From DASXKD01 sp963806145 (GTDB lineage: Bacteria; Actinomycetota; Actinomycetes; Streptosporangiales; Streptosporangiaceae), in NCBI GenBank assembly GCA_963806145.1, contig CAWDXD010000036.1, positions 62,001 to 126,000 of the forward strand: 64,000 bases of DNA. The letters run 5' to 3'. The translations under genes were made by a program, and so were the position numbers. The notes under the pieces are model-generated. The model was not told where the DNA came from, did no database searches, and saw nothing but the letters and a program-made list of their open reading frames with translations. Positions 23,544-31,327 of the stretch are shown here, piece after piece. Position 1 is the stretch's first letter. Each line of letters starts with the position of its first letter.

Positions 23544-25796
23544 ATGACTTCTGTCCTGCCCGGGCTCGACGCACCGATCGAGACCAAGCTCTACCCGCCG
23601 GGTGTCCGGGCCGAGTGGGTGGAGCGGTCGGCACTCATCGCCGAGCTGGCGCAGGGCGCCGCGAAACTCGTGCTCGTGGATGCGCCGGCCGGGTTCGGCA
23701 AGACCACCCTCGTCGCGCAGTGGCGGTCCAGCCCGGCGGAGACCAGGCCGTTCGCCTGGGTCTCGCTCGACCGCGGCGACAGCGACCCCGCCCGGCTGTG
23801 GTGGTATGTCGTCAGCGCGCTGGCCAGGGCCTGCCCGGAGATCGACGGCGGGGCGATCCTGGCCGAACTACGTGCGCAGGCCCCGGAGTTTCCTGGGTCG
23901 ATGCTGCCGATGCTGGCGAACGAGCTGGCCGCGCTGTCGGCGCCGGTGGTCCTGGTGCTCGACGACTACCACGTGATCAGGGACCGCGGCTGTCAGGAGC
24001 AGGTCGCGTTCCTGCTGCTGCACCTGCCACCGACCGTGCAGATCGTGATCATCACGAGGGCAGATCCGCCACTGCCGCTGGCCCGCCTGCGGGCGGCCGG
24101 GGAACTGGCCGAGGTGCGGGCCCGCGAGCTGCGCTTCACCCCCGCGGAGGCCACCGAGCTGCTACTCGCCGTAGCCGGAGTCCGGCTCAGTGAACCTGAC
24201 CTCGATCAGCTCATGGAACGAACCGAGGGATGGCCCGCCGGGGTGTATCTGGCCGCGATCTCGCTGCGCGGCGAACCGTCACCGCACGCCTTCATCCGGC
24301 AGTTCACCGGCAACAACCGGTTCATCGTGGACTTCCTGGCCGAGGAGGTACTCAGCCGCCAGCCCGCCGAGATCCAGCAGTTCCTGGCCAGGACCTCGGT
24401 GCTGGCCAGGTTCTGCGCCCCGCTCTGCGACGTGGTCACCGGGTCGCCGGGTGCCGCGGGGATCATCGAGGTGCTCGACCGGGAGAATCTCTTCCTGGTG
24501 CCTCTCGACGACAACCGGCAGTGGTACCGGTACCACCACCTGTTCGCGCAGTTGCTGCGGAGCCGGCTGGCCCGGACGGAACCGGCCCTGGTGAGAACCC
24601 TGCACGAGCGCGCGAGCGCCTGGCATGAGGCGGCCGGGTCGGCGGAGGAGGCGGTCCATCACGCCCTCGCCGCGGGCGACGCAACCCGGGCCGTTGCGCT
24701 CATCGCCCGCTACTGGCACGTCTACGTCGACAAGGGCAGGACGTCGACGGTGTGCGGCTGGATGCGGGCGCTTGGCGACGACCGGATCGCCGGCCATCCG
24801 CTCGCGGCGCACTGCGCGGCCTGGGCGGCGGCCCTTTCCGGCGACCAGAAGAGCGTGCGGCGCTGGCTGCCGGTCATCGAAGCAGGCCACCACGACGGGC
24901 CGCTCCCCGACGGGATGCGTTCGCTGGAATCGTCCGCGGCGCTGCTGCGGGCCTCCTTCGGATTCGACGGCCTGCCGGTGATGCTCGAGGCGGCGCGGAC
25001 GGCGGCCACGATCGAGCGAGACCCGGCCTCGCCGTACTTCGCCCTGGCCAGGAGCGCACTTGGGTTCCGCCTCTTCCTGGCCGCTGACCACCAGGCCGCG
25101 GTGCGGCCCCTGGAAGAGGCGGTGCACAGCGAGGCGTCACTGCAGTTGATCCGCATGTTCGCCGCGGCCGTGCTGGCCATGGTCCTGGTCGAGCAGGGCA
25201 GGCTGCCGAAGGCGCGGGAGTATGCGCACGAGGCCCGCGACCTTGCCATCAAGGGTGATCTCGGCAGGATGCCGCAGACCGTCATGGCCTACGCGGCGAC
25301 CGCGGCGGTCCATGCCGCCGAGGACCGCTTCGAAGAGGCCCGCCGGGAACTGGAGCCGGTCCTCGACCTGCGCAGGAAGAACTCTGGCCTCGGCCCCTGG
25401 AGCACGATCGTGCCGACCTTCCTGCTGGCGCGAATCCGGCTCCAGCTGGGCGACGTCGCCGGGGCGGCGGAACTGGCCGACGAGGCGCGAGAGGCGCTGG
25501 CCGCCCTGCCGGAGGGTACCGAGGCGCTCCAGGCACGCCTGGCCGATCTCGACCGCCGTCTCGCCCGCCCCTCGCGCGAGGCGGACGACCGCGAGGCGGA
25601 CAATACGGAAACGCTGACCGAGCGCGAGGCGGCGGTGCTGCGCATGCTCGGCGGCACGCTCTCGCTTCGTGAGATCGGGCACGAGATGTACGTGTCGCCG
25701 AACACGGTCAAGACGCACACGCAGGCGATCTACCGCAAGCTCGGCGTCTCCTCGCGGCACGACGCCGTGGCACGGGGCAAACGGCTGGGAATCTAA
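23544..25796 (+). CDS. Large ATP-binding LuxR-type regulator, MalT-like (1)
   Basis: About 750 residues from ATG 23544 (earlier in-frame TTG/GTG starts exist and none has a strong site). Walker A DAPAGFGKTTL lies at about 46-56 and Walker B-like VVLVLDDYHVI at about 130. A STAND NTPase winged-helix region contains the MalT-typical TEGWPAGVYLAAISL and WYRYHHLFAQLLRSRL blocks. Helical TPR-like repeats follow, and a C-terminal LuxR HTH: LTEREAAVLRMLGG and YVSPNTVKTHTQAIYRKLGV. Such regulators oligomerise on binding ATP and an inducer. It is followed after 140 bases by a small protein whose paralogue sits beside the second LuxR gene. Confidence 0.9.
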   Translation: MTSVLPGLDAPIETKLYPPGVRAEWVERSALIAELAQGAAKLVLVDAPAGFGKTTLVAQWRSSPAETRPFAWVSLDRGDSDPARLWWYVVSALARACPEIDGGAILAELRAQAPEFPGSMLPMLANELAALSAPVVLVLDDYHVIRDRGCQEQVAFLLLHLPPTVQIVIITRADPPLPLARLRAAGELAEVRARELRFTPAEATELLLAVAGVRLSEPDLDQLMERTEGWPAGVYLAAISLRGEPSPHAFIRQFTGNNRFIVDFLAEEVLSRQPAEIQQFLARTSVLARFCAPLCDVVTGSPGAAGIIEVLDRENLFLVPLDDNRQWYRYHHLFAQLLRSRLARTEPALVRTLHERASAWHEAAGSAEEAVHHALAAGDATRAVALIARYWHVYVDKGRTSTVCGWMRALGDDRIAGHPLAAHCAAWAAALSGDQKSVRRWLPVIEAGHHDGPLPDGMRSLESSAALLRASFGFDGLPVMLEAARTAATIERDPASPYFALARSALGFRLFLAADHQAAVRPLEEAVHSEASLQLIRMFAAAVLAMVLVEQGRLPKAREYAHEARDLAIKGDLGRMPQTVMAYAATAAVHAAEDRFEEARRELEPVLDLRRKNSGLGPWSTIVPTFLLARIRLQLGDVAGAAELADEAREALAALPEGTEALQARLADLDRRLARPSREADDREADNTETLTEREAAVLRMLGGTLSLREIGHEMYVSPNTVKTHTQAIYRKLGVSSRHDAVARGKRLGI

Positions 25797-25806
25797 AGGC
25801 GCCAAA

Positions 25807-25818
25807 TCACCCGGGTGA
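25807..25818. promoter_or_regulatory. Perfect 12-bp palindrome TCACCCGGGTGA
   Basis: It lies 10 bases after the LuxR stop and upstream of the small gene at 25937. It has the same half-sites as the 17-base set but no central spacer. A second pair, GGGTG...TCACCC in opposite order, lies at 25831-25847 and could form a stem. It may be an operator or part of a terminator. Confidence 0.4.
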
Positions 25819-25936
25819 AACTCAAGATCGGGTGGATTTTCTCACCCAGTCAATGTGTAAAAAGGGTGTAAGTCCATATGCCCGGGGAAGCGCTGGCAAA
25901 CAGCCGCTGTACCTCGTGCCATCGGAGGAACAGGCC

Positions 25937-26197
25937 ATGACTGGCTCCGCGAACCACCGCCTGCGGTACCGGATCATACTCCGGGGTGAATGCCAGCAGT
26001 TGCTGTCGGGCATCCTGGACGGGTTCGCGGTCGAGTCCGGCCGGGGCTGGACCAGCATTACGGCCTCGGTGCGCGATGAGTCCGAACTATATGGCCTGAT
26101 CGACCGGCTTCAGGAATTTGCACTGCATATTGTCAGTTTGAACGAACTCGGCCCCGACGTGCTGCGCCCGGAGACCGCACTGGGCACCACCCTGTGA
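25937..26197 (+). CDS. Small alpha/beta protein paired with LuxR regulator (1)
   Basis: 86 residues, ATG 25937 after GGAGG. LRYRIILRGECQQLLSGILDG, then SITASVRDESELYGLIDRLQ, then FALHIVSLNEL suggests a beta-alpha-beta ACT-like or ferredoxin-like fold. Its relative at 29255 shares the order YxIxxxG, Dxx-LxGLxxRL, and xVxx-L near the end. No family name is recognised. Its place immediately after one giant LuxR gene, with its paralogue next to the other, suggests a partner or ligand-sensing role. Confidence 0.6.
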   Translation: MTGSANHRLRYRIILRGECQQLLSGILDGFAVESGRGWTSITASVRDESELYGLIDRLQEFALHIVSLNELGPDVLRPETALGTTL

Positions 26198-26215
26198 GGT
26201 GCCCGCCGGAGTGAA

Positions 26216-26228
26216 CCCGCTTCGCGGG
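26216..26228. terminator. Short hairpin between convergent genes
   Basis: CCCGC-TTC-GCGGG at 26216-26228 sits in the 115 bases between the stop of the small protein and the stop of the convergent LuxR gene. It is suitable as a bidirectional terminator. Confidence 0.4.
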
Positions 26229-26312
26229 AGGCGCGCGGGCCTGGGCGCGGCTCGGCGCGGTCCTAGCCAGGCCGCCCGCGCCAGCGCCCGTGCGGCGCGG
26301 GGACAAGCCAGG

Positions 26313-29003
26313 TCAGAGCAGGCCGAGTTTCTTCGCCCGGCGGACGGCTTCGCCGCGGTGCGTCACTGCGAGCTTGCGGTAGATGCTCTTGAGATGCGTC
26401 TTGACGGTGTTCACCGAGATGTACATCTCGGTGGCGATCTCGGCCGTGCTCTCCATGGCCGACACGTGTTCCAGCACCTCGCGCTCGCGCCCGCTCAGCG
26501 GCTCCACGATCACCGGCGCCTCCCTGTTCCCCGGCTGCCTGAGCTCCATCCAGCCGGGCCTGACCAGGTCCGGCTCCAGCACGCGGCGGTAGGCCTGAGC
26601 CAGTTCGGGATCCCGCTGCAGCACCGGCCGGAGCCAGTCACGTTCCATTGCGAAGGGCAGCCGGCACAGCTCGGGTTCGCCCAGCCGCAGCGCGTGCTCC
26701 AGGGACCGACGGCCGCGCGCGGCATCCCCGGCGCCGTAGTTCAGCCGCGCGTCGACCAGCCATGCCGCCATGCGCACCCCGGTGGCGGCCTCGGTGCCGG
26801 AAGGCGCGGCGGCGAGCGCGCGCGCGGCCGCCTGCCGGTCCGCGGAAGCCAGCAGCGCACGCGCGAGCGCGACCGTGGCGCCGAGCGAGGACTCCGGGCC
26901 CGCGCGCGTGGCCGCCTCGACGGCTGGCTGGTAGTCATCCGCGGCAGTATGTGCCCACGACTCAAGCAGCAGCATCTGGCGCTCGATCCAGGCAGGGGGT
27001 GACCAGCCCTCCCGGGCCCGGCTCACGATGTCCAGAACTGCCCGGCTGCGGCCTTCCGCCAGGCTGTACCTGGCCGCCACGAGGCTCGCCAGCACGCCGA
27101 TCAGCTTGTCCGGCCGGGCCCGCAGGGCGTCCTCGGCCCGCTTGTGCCAGCGGCGGGCCGGCGGCAGTTCGTTCCGGTCCACGTGTACCGAGGAGAGCGC
27201 CACCTCTGCCGCGGCGCCACACGACCCCACCGGCCGGTCGGGGCCATCCTCTGGCCTGCTGGCCGACTCACCGGCCAGTTCCTCGGCACGGCTCAGCCTG
27301 CCCCGCAGCGCCTCGATCAGGGCGAGGTGCCCGAAGAAGTCGGCTCGCCCTGTGGCGCTCTGCGGGGCCTGGCCGGGGACCACGCCCGACGCGAAGATTG
27401 CCACGGCCTCGTCGAAGCGGCCTGACCACATTTCCACGGCACCGCGACCCGCGAGCACCTGTGCCTGGTTCCAGGGACGCCGGGCGAGCTGCTGCTGGGG
27501 AACGGCGTCGATCAGGAGTTCCGCACTGTCGGCCGCGGTCGCGGCCGCCGTGGCGTCGTCGGTGCTCCTGGCCAGGGCGACGCGGATCAGCGAGGCGGCG
27601 AGCCGGGACGGTGTTTCCGCTTCCGCGGGAAGCTTGGCGAGCAGGTCTTCCGCGGCACTGGCGAAGACGCCGCTGGTCGCGTTCTCGCCGCGGGCAAGGT
27701 CGATCGCCGCGGCGACAAGCAGCGGCTGCGGCGCCGTCCACCGGATGTCGCGCGGCATCTGCCGGAAGCCGTCGGCAAGTACCTCGTTGCCGTGTGGTTC
27801 GATGAGCTCGCCCACGGCAAGCTCGTCAACCACGGTGCCGGCCGCGAACTCCCAGTCACCGGCCTCCGCCGCGTGCCGGACCGCCTCGCTGAGGTACCCG
27901 TGCCGGCGGAACCACCCCGCCGCGCGCAGGTGCAGCGCCTGCATCCCGCCGGGATCGTCACGCCGCAGCTTCAGCCGCAGGACGGCCGCGAACAGTGAGT
28001 GGTAGTGGTACCAGCCGCCGTCGTCCCGCTGGACGAGCGCGTTCACGTGCGCCAGGTCGGGAAGCATGGCGGCTTCCCTGTCCTGGCCGGCGACCTCGCT
28101 GGCAAGCTCCTCGTTGATCCGGTCGAGGATGCTGGTGCGCAGCAGGAAGTTCCTGATGTGCGGTGGCTGGGCGTTGAGCACCTCCTCCACCAGGTAGCTG
28201 GCGACGGCGCTGTCCTCTGCGACGAGTTCCTTGACGAACTGATCGGGGTCGGAGCGCCCGTCCATCGAGATGGCGGCCAGGCGCAGGATCGCCGCCCAGC
28301 CCTCAGCCCGCCTGGTGAGCCGGTCCAGCGACTCCTCGGACAGCCCGATGCCGTGCTGGGCCATGAGCAGGCAGGCTTCGGAGGTGGTGAAGGCGAGGTC
28401 ACCCGCGCGGATCTCGGTGAGTTCGCCGGTGAGGCGGTACCGGTGCAGCGGCAGCAGCGGATCCATCCGCGAGGCGACCACCAGCCGCAGCCCGGGGGTG
28501 GCGTGCTTCAGCACGTAGGCCAGCCCCTCCAGCACCTTGGCGCTGGTCAGCAGGTGGACATCGTCGAGGACCAGGGTGACCGGGGGATCCTGGGCCGCCA
28601 TCAGCGAGGCGAACCGGAGCAGGAACTCATGGTCGACCGGATACCGGCGCACCGCCGCGGACATCGCCCTGGGGAAGTGCACACCGGCCCGCCGCAGCGC
28701 CTCCAGGACGTAGGACCAGAACACTCTGGGCTGGTTGTCGTGGTCGTCGATGGTGACCCACGCGGTGGTGCCGTCCGCGGCCCACAGGGCGAGGGCCATC
28801 GTCTTGCCCGCGCCCGGCGGCCCGGTCAACGCCGTCACCGGGCCACCGGCGCCCTGGGCGATGAGCGCCTGGATACGTGGCCGCGGTATCAGCCATTCGG
28901 GCACGCCGGGCACCGTGACCTTGGACGCCAGGAGTGGATCGCCAGCCCCCGCTGTCTGCCGCCCGGAGCCGGCGGTCTCGGGAATGGTCACACTGGTCAC
29001 CAT
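26313..29003 (-). CDS. Large ATP-binding LuxR-type regulator, MalT-like (2)
   Basis: 896 residues from ATG 29003, with GAGG 8 bases upstream (a GTG at 29009 is too close to it). Walker A TGPPGAGKTMAL lies at about 60-71 and Walker B TLVLDDVHLL near 145. SRMDPLLPLHRYRLTGELTEI and RRAEGWAAILRLAAISM are MalT-type NTPase blocks. WYHYHSLFAAVLRLKLRRDD and long helical repeats follow. The C-terminal HTH is LSGREREVLEHVS and YISVNTVKTHLKSIYRKLAV. It has the same architecture as the gene at 23544, but low identity. It is divergent from a small paralogous protein at 29255. Candidate reader of the inverted repeats. Confidence 0.9.
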   Translation of the reverse strand: MVTSVTIPETAGSGRQTAGAGDPLLASKVTVPGVPEWLIPRPRIQALIAQGAGGPVTALTGPPGAGKTMALALWAADGTTAWVTIDDHDNQPRVFWSYVLEALRRAGVHFPRAMSAAVRRYPVDHEFLLRFASLMAAQDPPVTLVLDDVHLLTSAKVLEGLAYVLKHATPGLRLVVASRMDPLLPLHRYRLTGELTEIRAGDLAFTTSEACLLMAQHGIGLSEESLDRLTRRAEGWAAILRLAAISMDGRSDPDQFVKELVAEDSAVASYLVEEVLNAQPPHIRNFLLRTSILDRINEELASEVAGQDREAAMLPDLAHVNALVQRDDGGWYHYHSLFAAVLRLKLRRDDPGGMQALHLRAAGWFRRHGYLSEAVRHAAEAGDWEFAAGTVVDELAVGELIEPHGNEVLADGFRQMPRDIRWTAPQPLLVAAAIDLARGENATSGVFASAAEDLLAKLPAEAETPSRLAASLIRVALARSTDDATAAATAADSAELLIDAVPQQQLARRPWNQAQVLAGRGAVEMWSGRFDEAVAIFASGVVPGQAPQSATGRADFFGHLALIEALRGRLSRAEELAGESASRPEDGPDRPVGSCGAAAEVALSSVHVDRNELPPARRWHKRAEDALRARPDKLIGVLASLVAARYSLAEGRSRAVLDIVSRAREGWSPPAWIERQMLLLESWAHTAADDYQPAVEAATRAGPESSLGATVALARALLASADRQAAARALAAAPSGTEAATGVRMAAWLVDARLNYGAGDAARGRRSLEHALRLGEPELCRLPFAMERDWLRPVLQRDPELAQAYRRVLEPDLVRPGWMELRQPGNREAPVIVEPLSGREREVLEHVSAMESTAEIATEMYISVNTVKTHLKSIYRKLAVTHRGEAVRRAKKLGLL

Positions 29004-29091
29004 CGCCACCGCCTCAGCACCTCGGCGAGCGGCGATCGCCGGCCGACCCCGTCCGCCTGGCAGGCTAGCCCGCCGTTACCTGTTTTCGCAT

Positions 29092-29190
29092 GTACCCGGG
29101 TGACCCGTCATCACCCTCCGGCGATCTCACCAGGGTGAGGCCACCCGCCGCGCGGGCACCGCGCCGTATCACCCGTGCCGAGTGGGGTGC
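29092..29190. promoter_or_regulatory. Cluster of half-site palindromes between LuxR2 and small gene 2
   Basis: The region holds ACCCGGGTGA (29094-29103), TCACCAGGGTGA (29127-29138, 5-base arms with 2-base centre) and TCACCC...GGGGTG with a 9-base centre (29169-29189). These are variants of the recurrent inverted repeat with altered spacing in a divergent promoter region. Whether they bind the same protein is unknown. Confidence 0.35.
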
Positions 29191-29701
29191 CACCGGCCCT
29201 GCCGGAGCAGGGTGGGATGACTGTGGCTTTTCCCGCGAACCTTGGGGGCCTGCGGTGCCGTCCGTGTATTACGAGATCCGCATAGCCGGAGTCCTCCCTG
29301 CCGAAGCGCTGCTCGACTTCGACCGGCTCAGTGCCTCTGTGCACCAGGTCGAAACGGTGGTGCACGGCCCGCTCCGGGATCAGGCGGCGCTGCACGGGCT
29401 GCTGGCCAGGCTGGAGACCTTCGGGGTCCAGGTCCTCGAGGTGCGCCGCCTGCAGGACGATTCCTGACGGGCATGCCCGGCCCGCGGCGCGGCGTACGGC
29501 CCAGGCGCTCGCGGACGGTGGCCCCCGAGCGAGCACGTACGCGGACACGCCGGTGAACGGGAGCACCAAGATCAGGGTCAGCCACCCGCACTTGGCCCAT
29601 CCGCCGAGGTCACGGCCGCGGAAGATGCCGATGATGATCCAGGCCAGCAGGTAGATCCGGAGCAGCCGGTCCCGCAGCTCCGGCGGCCGGCCGCCGGGCA
29701 T
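29111..29701 (-). CDS. PLDc_N-type membrane protein with long antisense tail
   Basis: ATG 29701. The first 65 residues hold two helices, LLRIYLLAWIIIGIFRGRDL and CGWLTLILVLPFTGVSAYVLA, matching the small PLDc_N (phospholipase D N-terminal) membrane module usually found alone. The frame then runs 130 residues further, antisense to the small gene at 29255, to a stop at 29111. That tail is Arg/Gly-rich and looks like non-coding composition, so the original stop may have been lost. The ATG directly abuts an inverted-repeat site. Confidence 0.5.
   Translation of the reverse strand: MPGGRPPELRDRLLRIYLLAWIIIGIFRGRDLGGWAKCGWLTLILVLPFTGVSAYVLARGPPSASAWAVRRAAGRACPSGIVLQAAHLEDLDPEGLQPGQQPVQRRLIPERAVHHRFDLVHRGTEPVEVEQRFGREDSGYADLVIHGRHRRPPRFAGKATVIPPCSGRAGGTPLGTGDTARCPRGGWPHPGEIAGG
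29255..29467 (+). CDS. Small alpha/beta protein paired with LuxR regulator (2)
   Basis: 70 residues from GTG 29255 (GGGGG run upstream). VYYEIRIAGVLPAEALLDF, DQAALHGLLARLETFGVQVL and EVRRLQ give the same beta-alpha-beta order as the 86-residue protein at 25937. It is divergent from the second giant LuxR gene. The 3' half is antisense to the tail of the PLDc_N frame. Function is unknown. Confidence 0.55.
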   Translation: MPSVYYEIRIAGVLPAEALLDFDRLSASVHQVETVVHGPLRDQAALHGLLARLETFGVQVLEVRRLQDDS

Positions 29702-29717
29702 CCCCCCCGGCGGGTGA
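29701..29717. promoter_or_regulatory. Inverted repeat abutting the PLDc_N start
   Basis: TCCCCCCCGGCGGGTGA: right arm perfect, left arm one mismatch. It overlaps the ribosome site and first base of the minus-strand PLDc_N gene. Binding there could block translation initiation or transcription. It is 177 bases upstream of the plus-strand methyltransferase. Confidence 0.45.
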
Positions 29718-29893
29718 TTGCCGCTGGCCCGGCGAACAGCTCGACCACGGCACGGTTCGCGCACCGTCCGCGGCGCCGGGGTAGCGCGGGCACCCGCCGC
29801 CTGGTGCCGCCGATGACGCAAACCTCCGGTGCTGGCCCGGGGCGGCGGTACGATGTGCAGGCAAATGGGAACGGTGCCGGAGGCAGGCGGTCA

Positions 29894-30718
29894 ATGGCGG
29901 GGGAAAGCCACGAGGAGATGATCGACGGTAGCCCTCCGCTGCCGTTCGACACGAGCGTGGCGCACGTCGCCCGGGTATACAACTACTGGCTCGGCGGTAA
30001 GGACAACTTCGCCGCCGACCGGGCCGCGGGCGAGCAGGCGATCAGGGCCTTCCCGGAGATCGGGCTGTCCGCACGGTCCAACCGGGCGTTCCTGGCACGG
30101 ACCGTGCGCTTCCTGGCCGGGGAATGCGAGGTCCGCCAGTTCCTGGACATCGGGACCGGCATCCCGTCGGCGAACAACACCCACGAGGTCGCCCAGTCGG
30201 TGGCACCGGCGGCCCGGATCGTCTACGTGGACAACGACCCGATCGTGCTCACCCACGCCCGTGCGCTGCTGACCAGCGACCCGGCAGGCGCCACCTACTA
30301 CATCGACGCCGACCTGCGGGATCCGCAGGGGATCCTGGCCGGCGCCGGGCAGTTGCTGGATTTCAGCCGCCCGGTCGCGGTGATGCTGATGGCCGTCCTG
30401 CAGCACCTCGACGGCGAGGACGACCCGTACCGGATCGTGGAAACGCTGCTGGGACCCCTGCCGCCGGGCAGCTACCTGGCCTTGTCCCATCCGGCCAAGG
30501 ACATCAACGCCGAGGCGATGGCCAGGATGGCGCAGACCCTCAACAAGATGATGGCCGAGAAGGTCACCTTCCGCGACAACGCGGCCGTGGCCAGGTTCTT
30601 CGACGGGCTGGAACTGGTGGACCCGGGGATGGTGCAGGCGTCGAAGTGGCGGCCGATCAGCGAGACCGAGGCGGCCAGCCCGGCGGCCCTGTGGGCCGGC
30701 GTGGCGCGCAAGCCCTGA
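29894..30718 (+). CDS. SAM-dependent methyltransferase, PF04672 family
   Basis: 274 residues, ATG 29894 after GGAGG. FDTSVAHVARVYNYWLGGKDN is the start typical of the actinobacterial S-adenosyl methyltransferase family (PF04672). FLDIGTGIP is motif I, VYVDNDPIVLTHARALL the SAM-ribose region, and VAVMLMAVLQHL lies near the active site. Members are numerous in mycelial actinomycetes and mostly of unknown substrate. Single gene. Confidence 0.9.
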   Translation: MAGESHEEMIDGSPPLPFDTSVAHVARVYNYWLGGKDNFAADRAAGEQAIRAFPEIGLSARSNRAFLARTVRFLAGECEVRQFLDIGTGIPSANNTHEVAQSVAPAARIVYVDNDPIVLTHARALLTSDPAGATYYIDADLRDPQGILAGAGQLLDFSRPVAVMLMAVLQHLDGEDDPYRIVETLLGPLPPGSYLALSHPAKDINAEAMARMAQTLNKMMAEKVTFRDNAAVARFFDGLELVDPGMVQASKWRPISETEAASPAALWAGVARKP

Positions 30719-30763
30719 TCGCACCGGCCACGGCGATCCCGTCCGCGCCCGGCGCGGCCCGGC

Positions 30764-30894
30764 CTAGGTCCGTTGGAAGCCCCAGTTCAGCAGCGCCCGG
30801 GCCGCGGTGAACAGCACGGCACCGTCGCCAGCACGGGCAGCACGATCAGGCCGGCCGCCAGGGCTTTGGCGGGCCGTCCCCGCCGGCGCGTCAC
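30764..30894 (-). pseudogene. Small membrane protein gene with one-base deletion
   Basis: GTG at 30894 overlaps the stop of the preceding gene (GTGA). The frame reads TRRRGRPAKALAAGLIVLPV then LATV, and is broken near 30818. In the next frame AVLFTAARALLNWGFQRT ends at TAG (30764). Adding one G (GTGGCC for GTGCC) restores a 43-residue single-span protein with a basic N-terminus. The coupling and coherent ends argue that it was a real gene; deletion or assembly error cannot be told apart. Confidence 0.5.
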
Positions 30895-31205
30895 TCGTCG
30901 TAGCGTGTCGGCGGGTAGGGGTGGTCCCGCTCCCCTTCGACGATCAGCTCATCCTTGTCGTACTCGCGGCGGATCTCCGCGCGTGCCTCCTGGAAGACGT
31001 CCGACCGGGCGATGTCGGGCTCCGGTGGCGCATCGGTCGCCGGAGGTACCTCGTCCGGGTCGTAATCGTCAAGCCCGGCCGCCACCCGCTCCTCCTCGGT
31101 CAGCCGGGCAAGCCGGTCATCGTCCAGGCGCCCGGGAACGCCGCCATGCTCGCGGCGGTCGCGGTGAAACTCCTCGGCCGGCTCTTCCGGGTCCTGCTCA
31201 CTCAT
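30891..31205 (-). CDS. Acidic hydrophilic protein of unknown function
   Basis: 104 residues, ATG 31205 after GGAGG. Highly charged, with no hydrophobic segment: EQDPEEPAEEFHRDRREHGG, then ARLTEEERVAAGLDDYDPDEVPP and a C-terminal DELIVEGERDHPYPPTRYDE. Probably largely disordered. It resembles no family I can name. Its stop overlaps the start of a small membrane gene, so the two may form a soluble/membrane pair. Confidence 0.55.
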   Translation of the reverse strand: MSEQDPEEPAEEFHRDRREHGGVPGRLDDDRLARLTEEERVAAGLDDYDPDEVPPATDAPPEPDIARSDVFQEARAEIRREYDKDELIVEGERDHPYPPTRYDE

Positions 31206-31275
31206 GGCACCTCCAGGGGTTGCCTCGTCGTAGGCGAGCCTCACCGGCGAGCGTAGCCTGCGGGCAGCGCGTGGC

Positions 31276-31301
31276 GCCCGGCCGGCGGGACACGGCCGGG
31301 C
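31276..31301 (-). terminator. Hairpin after the AIM24 operon
   Basis: GCCCGGCC (31276-31283) pairs with GGCCGGGC (31294-31301) across 10 bases, 27 bases beyond the last AIM24 stop. Confidence 0.5.
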
Positions 31302-31327
31302 GGGCCGTCGTAACGCAGCGAAAGCAG

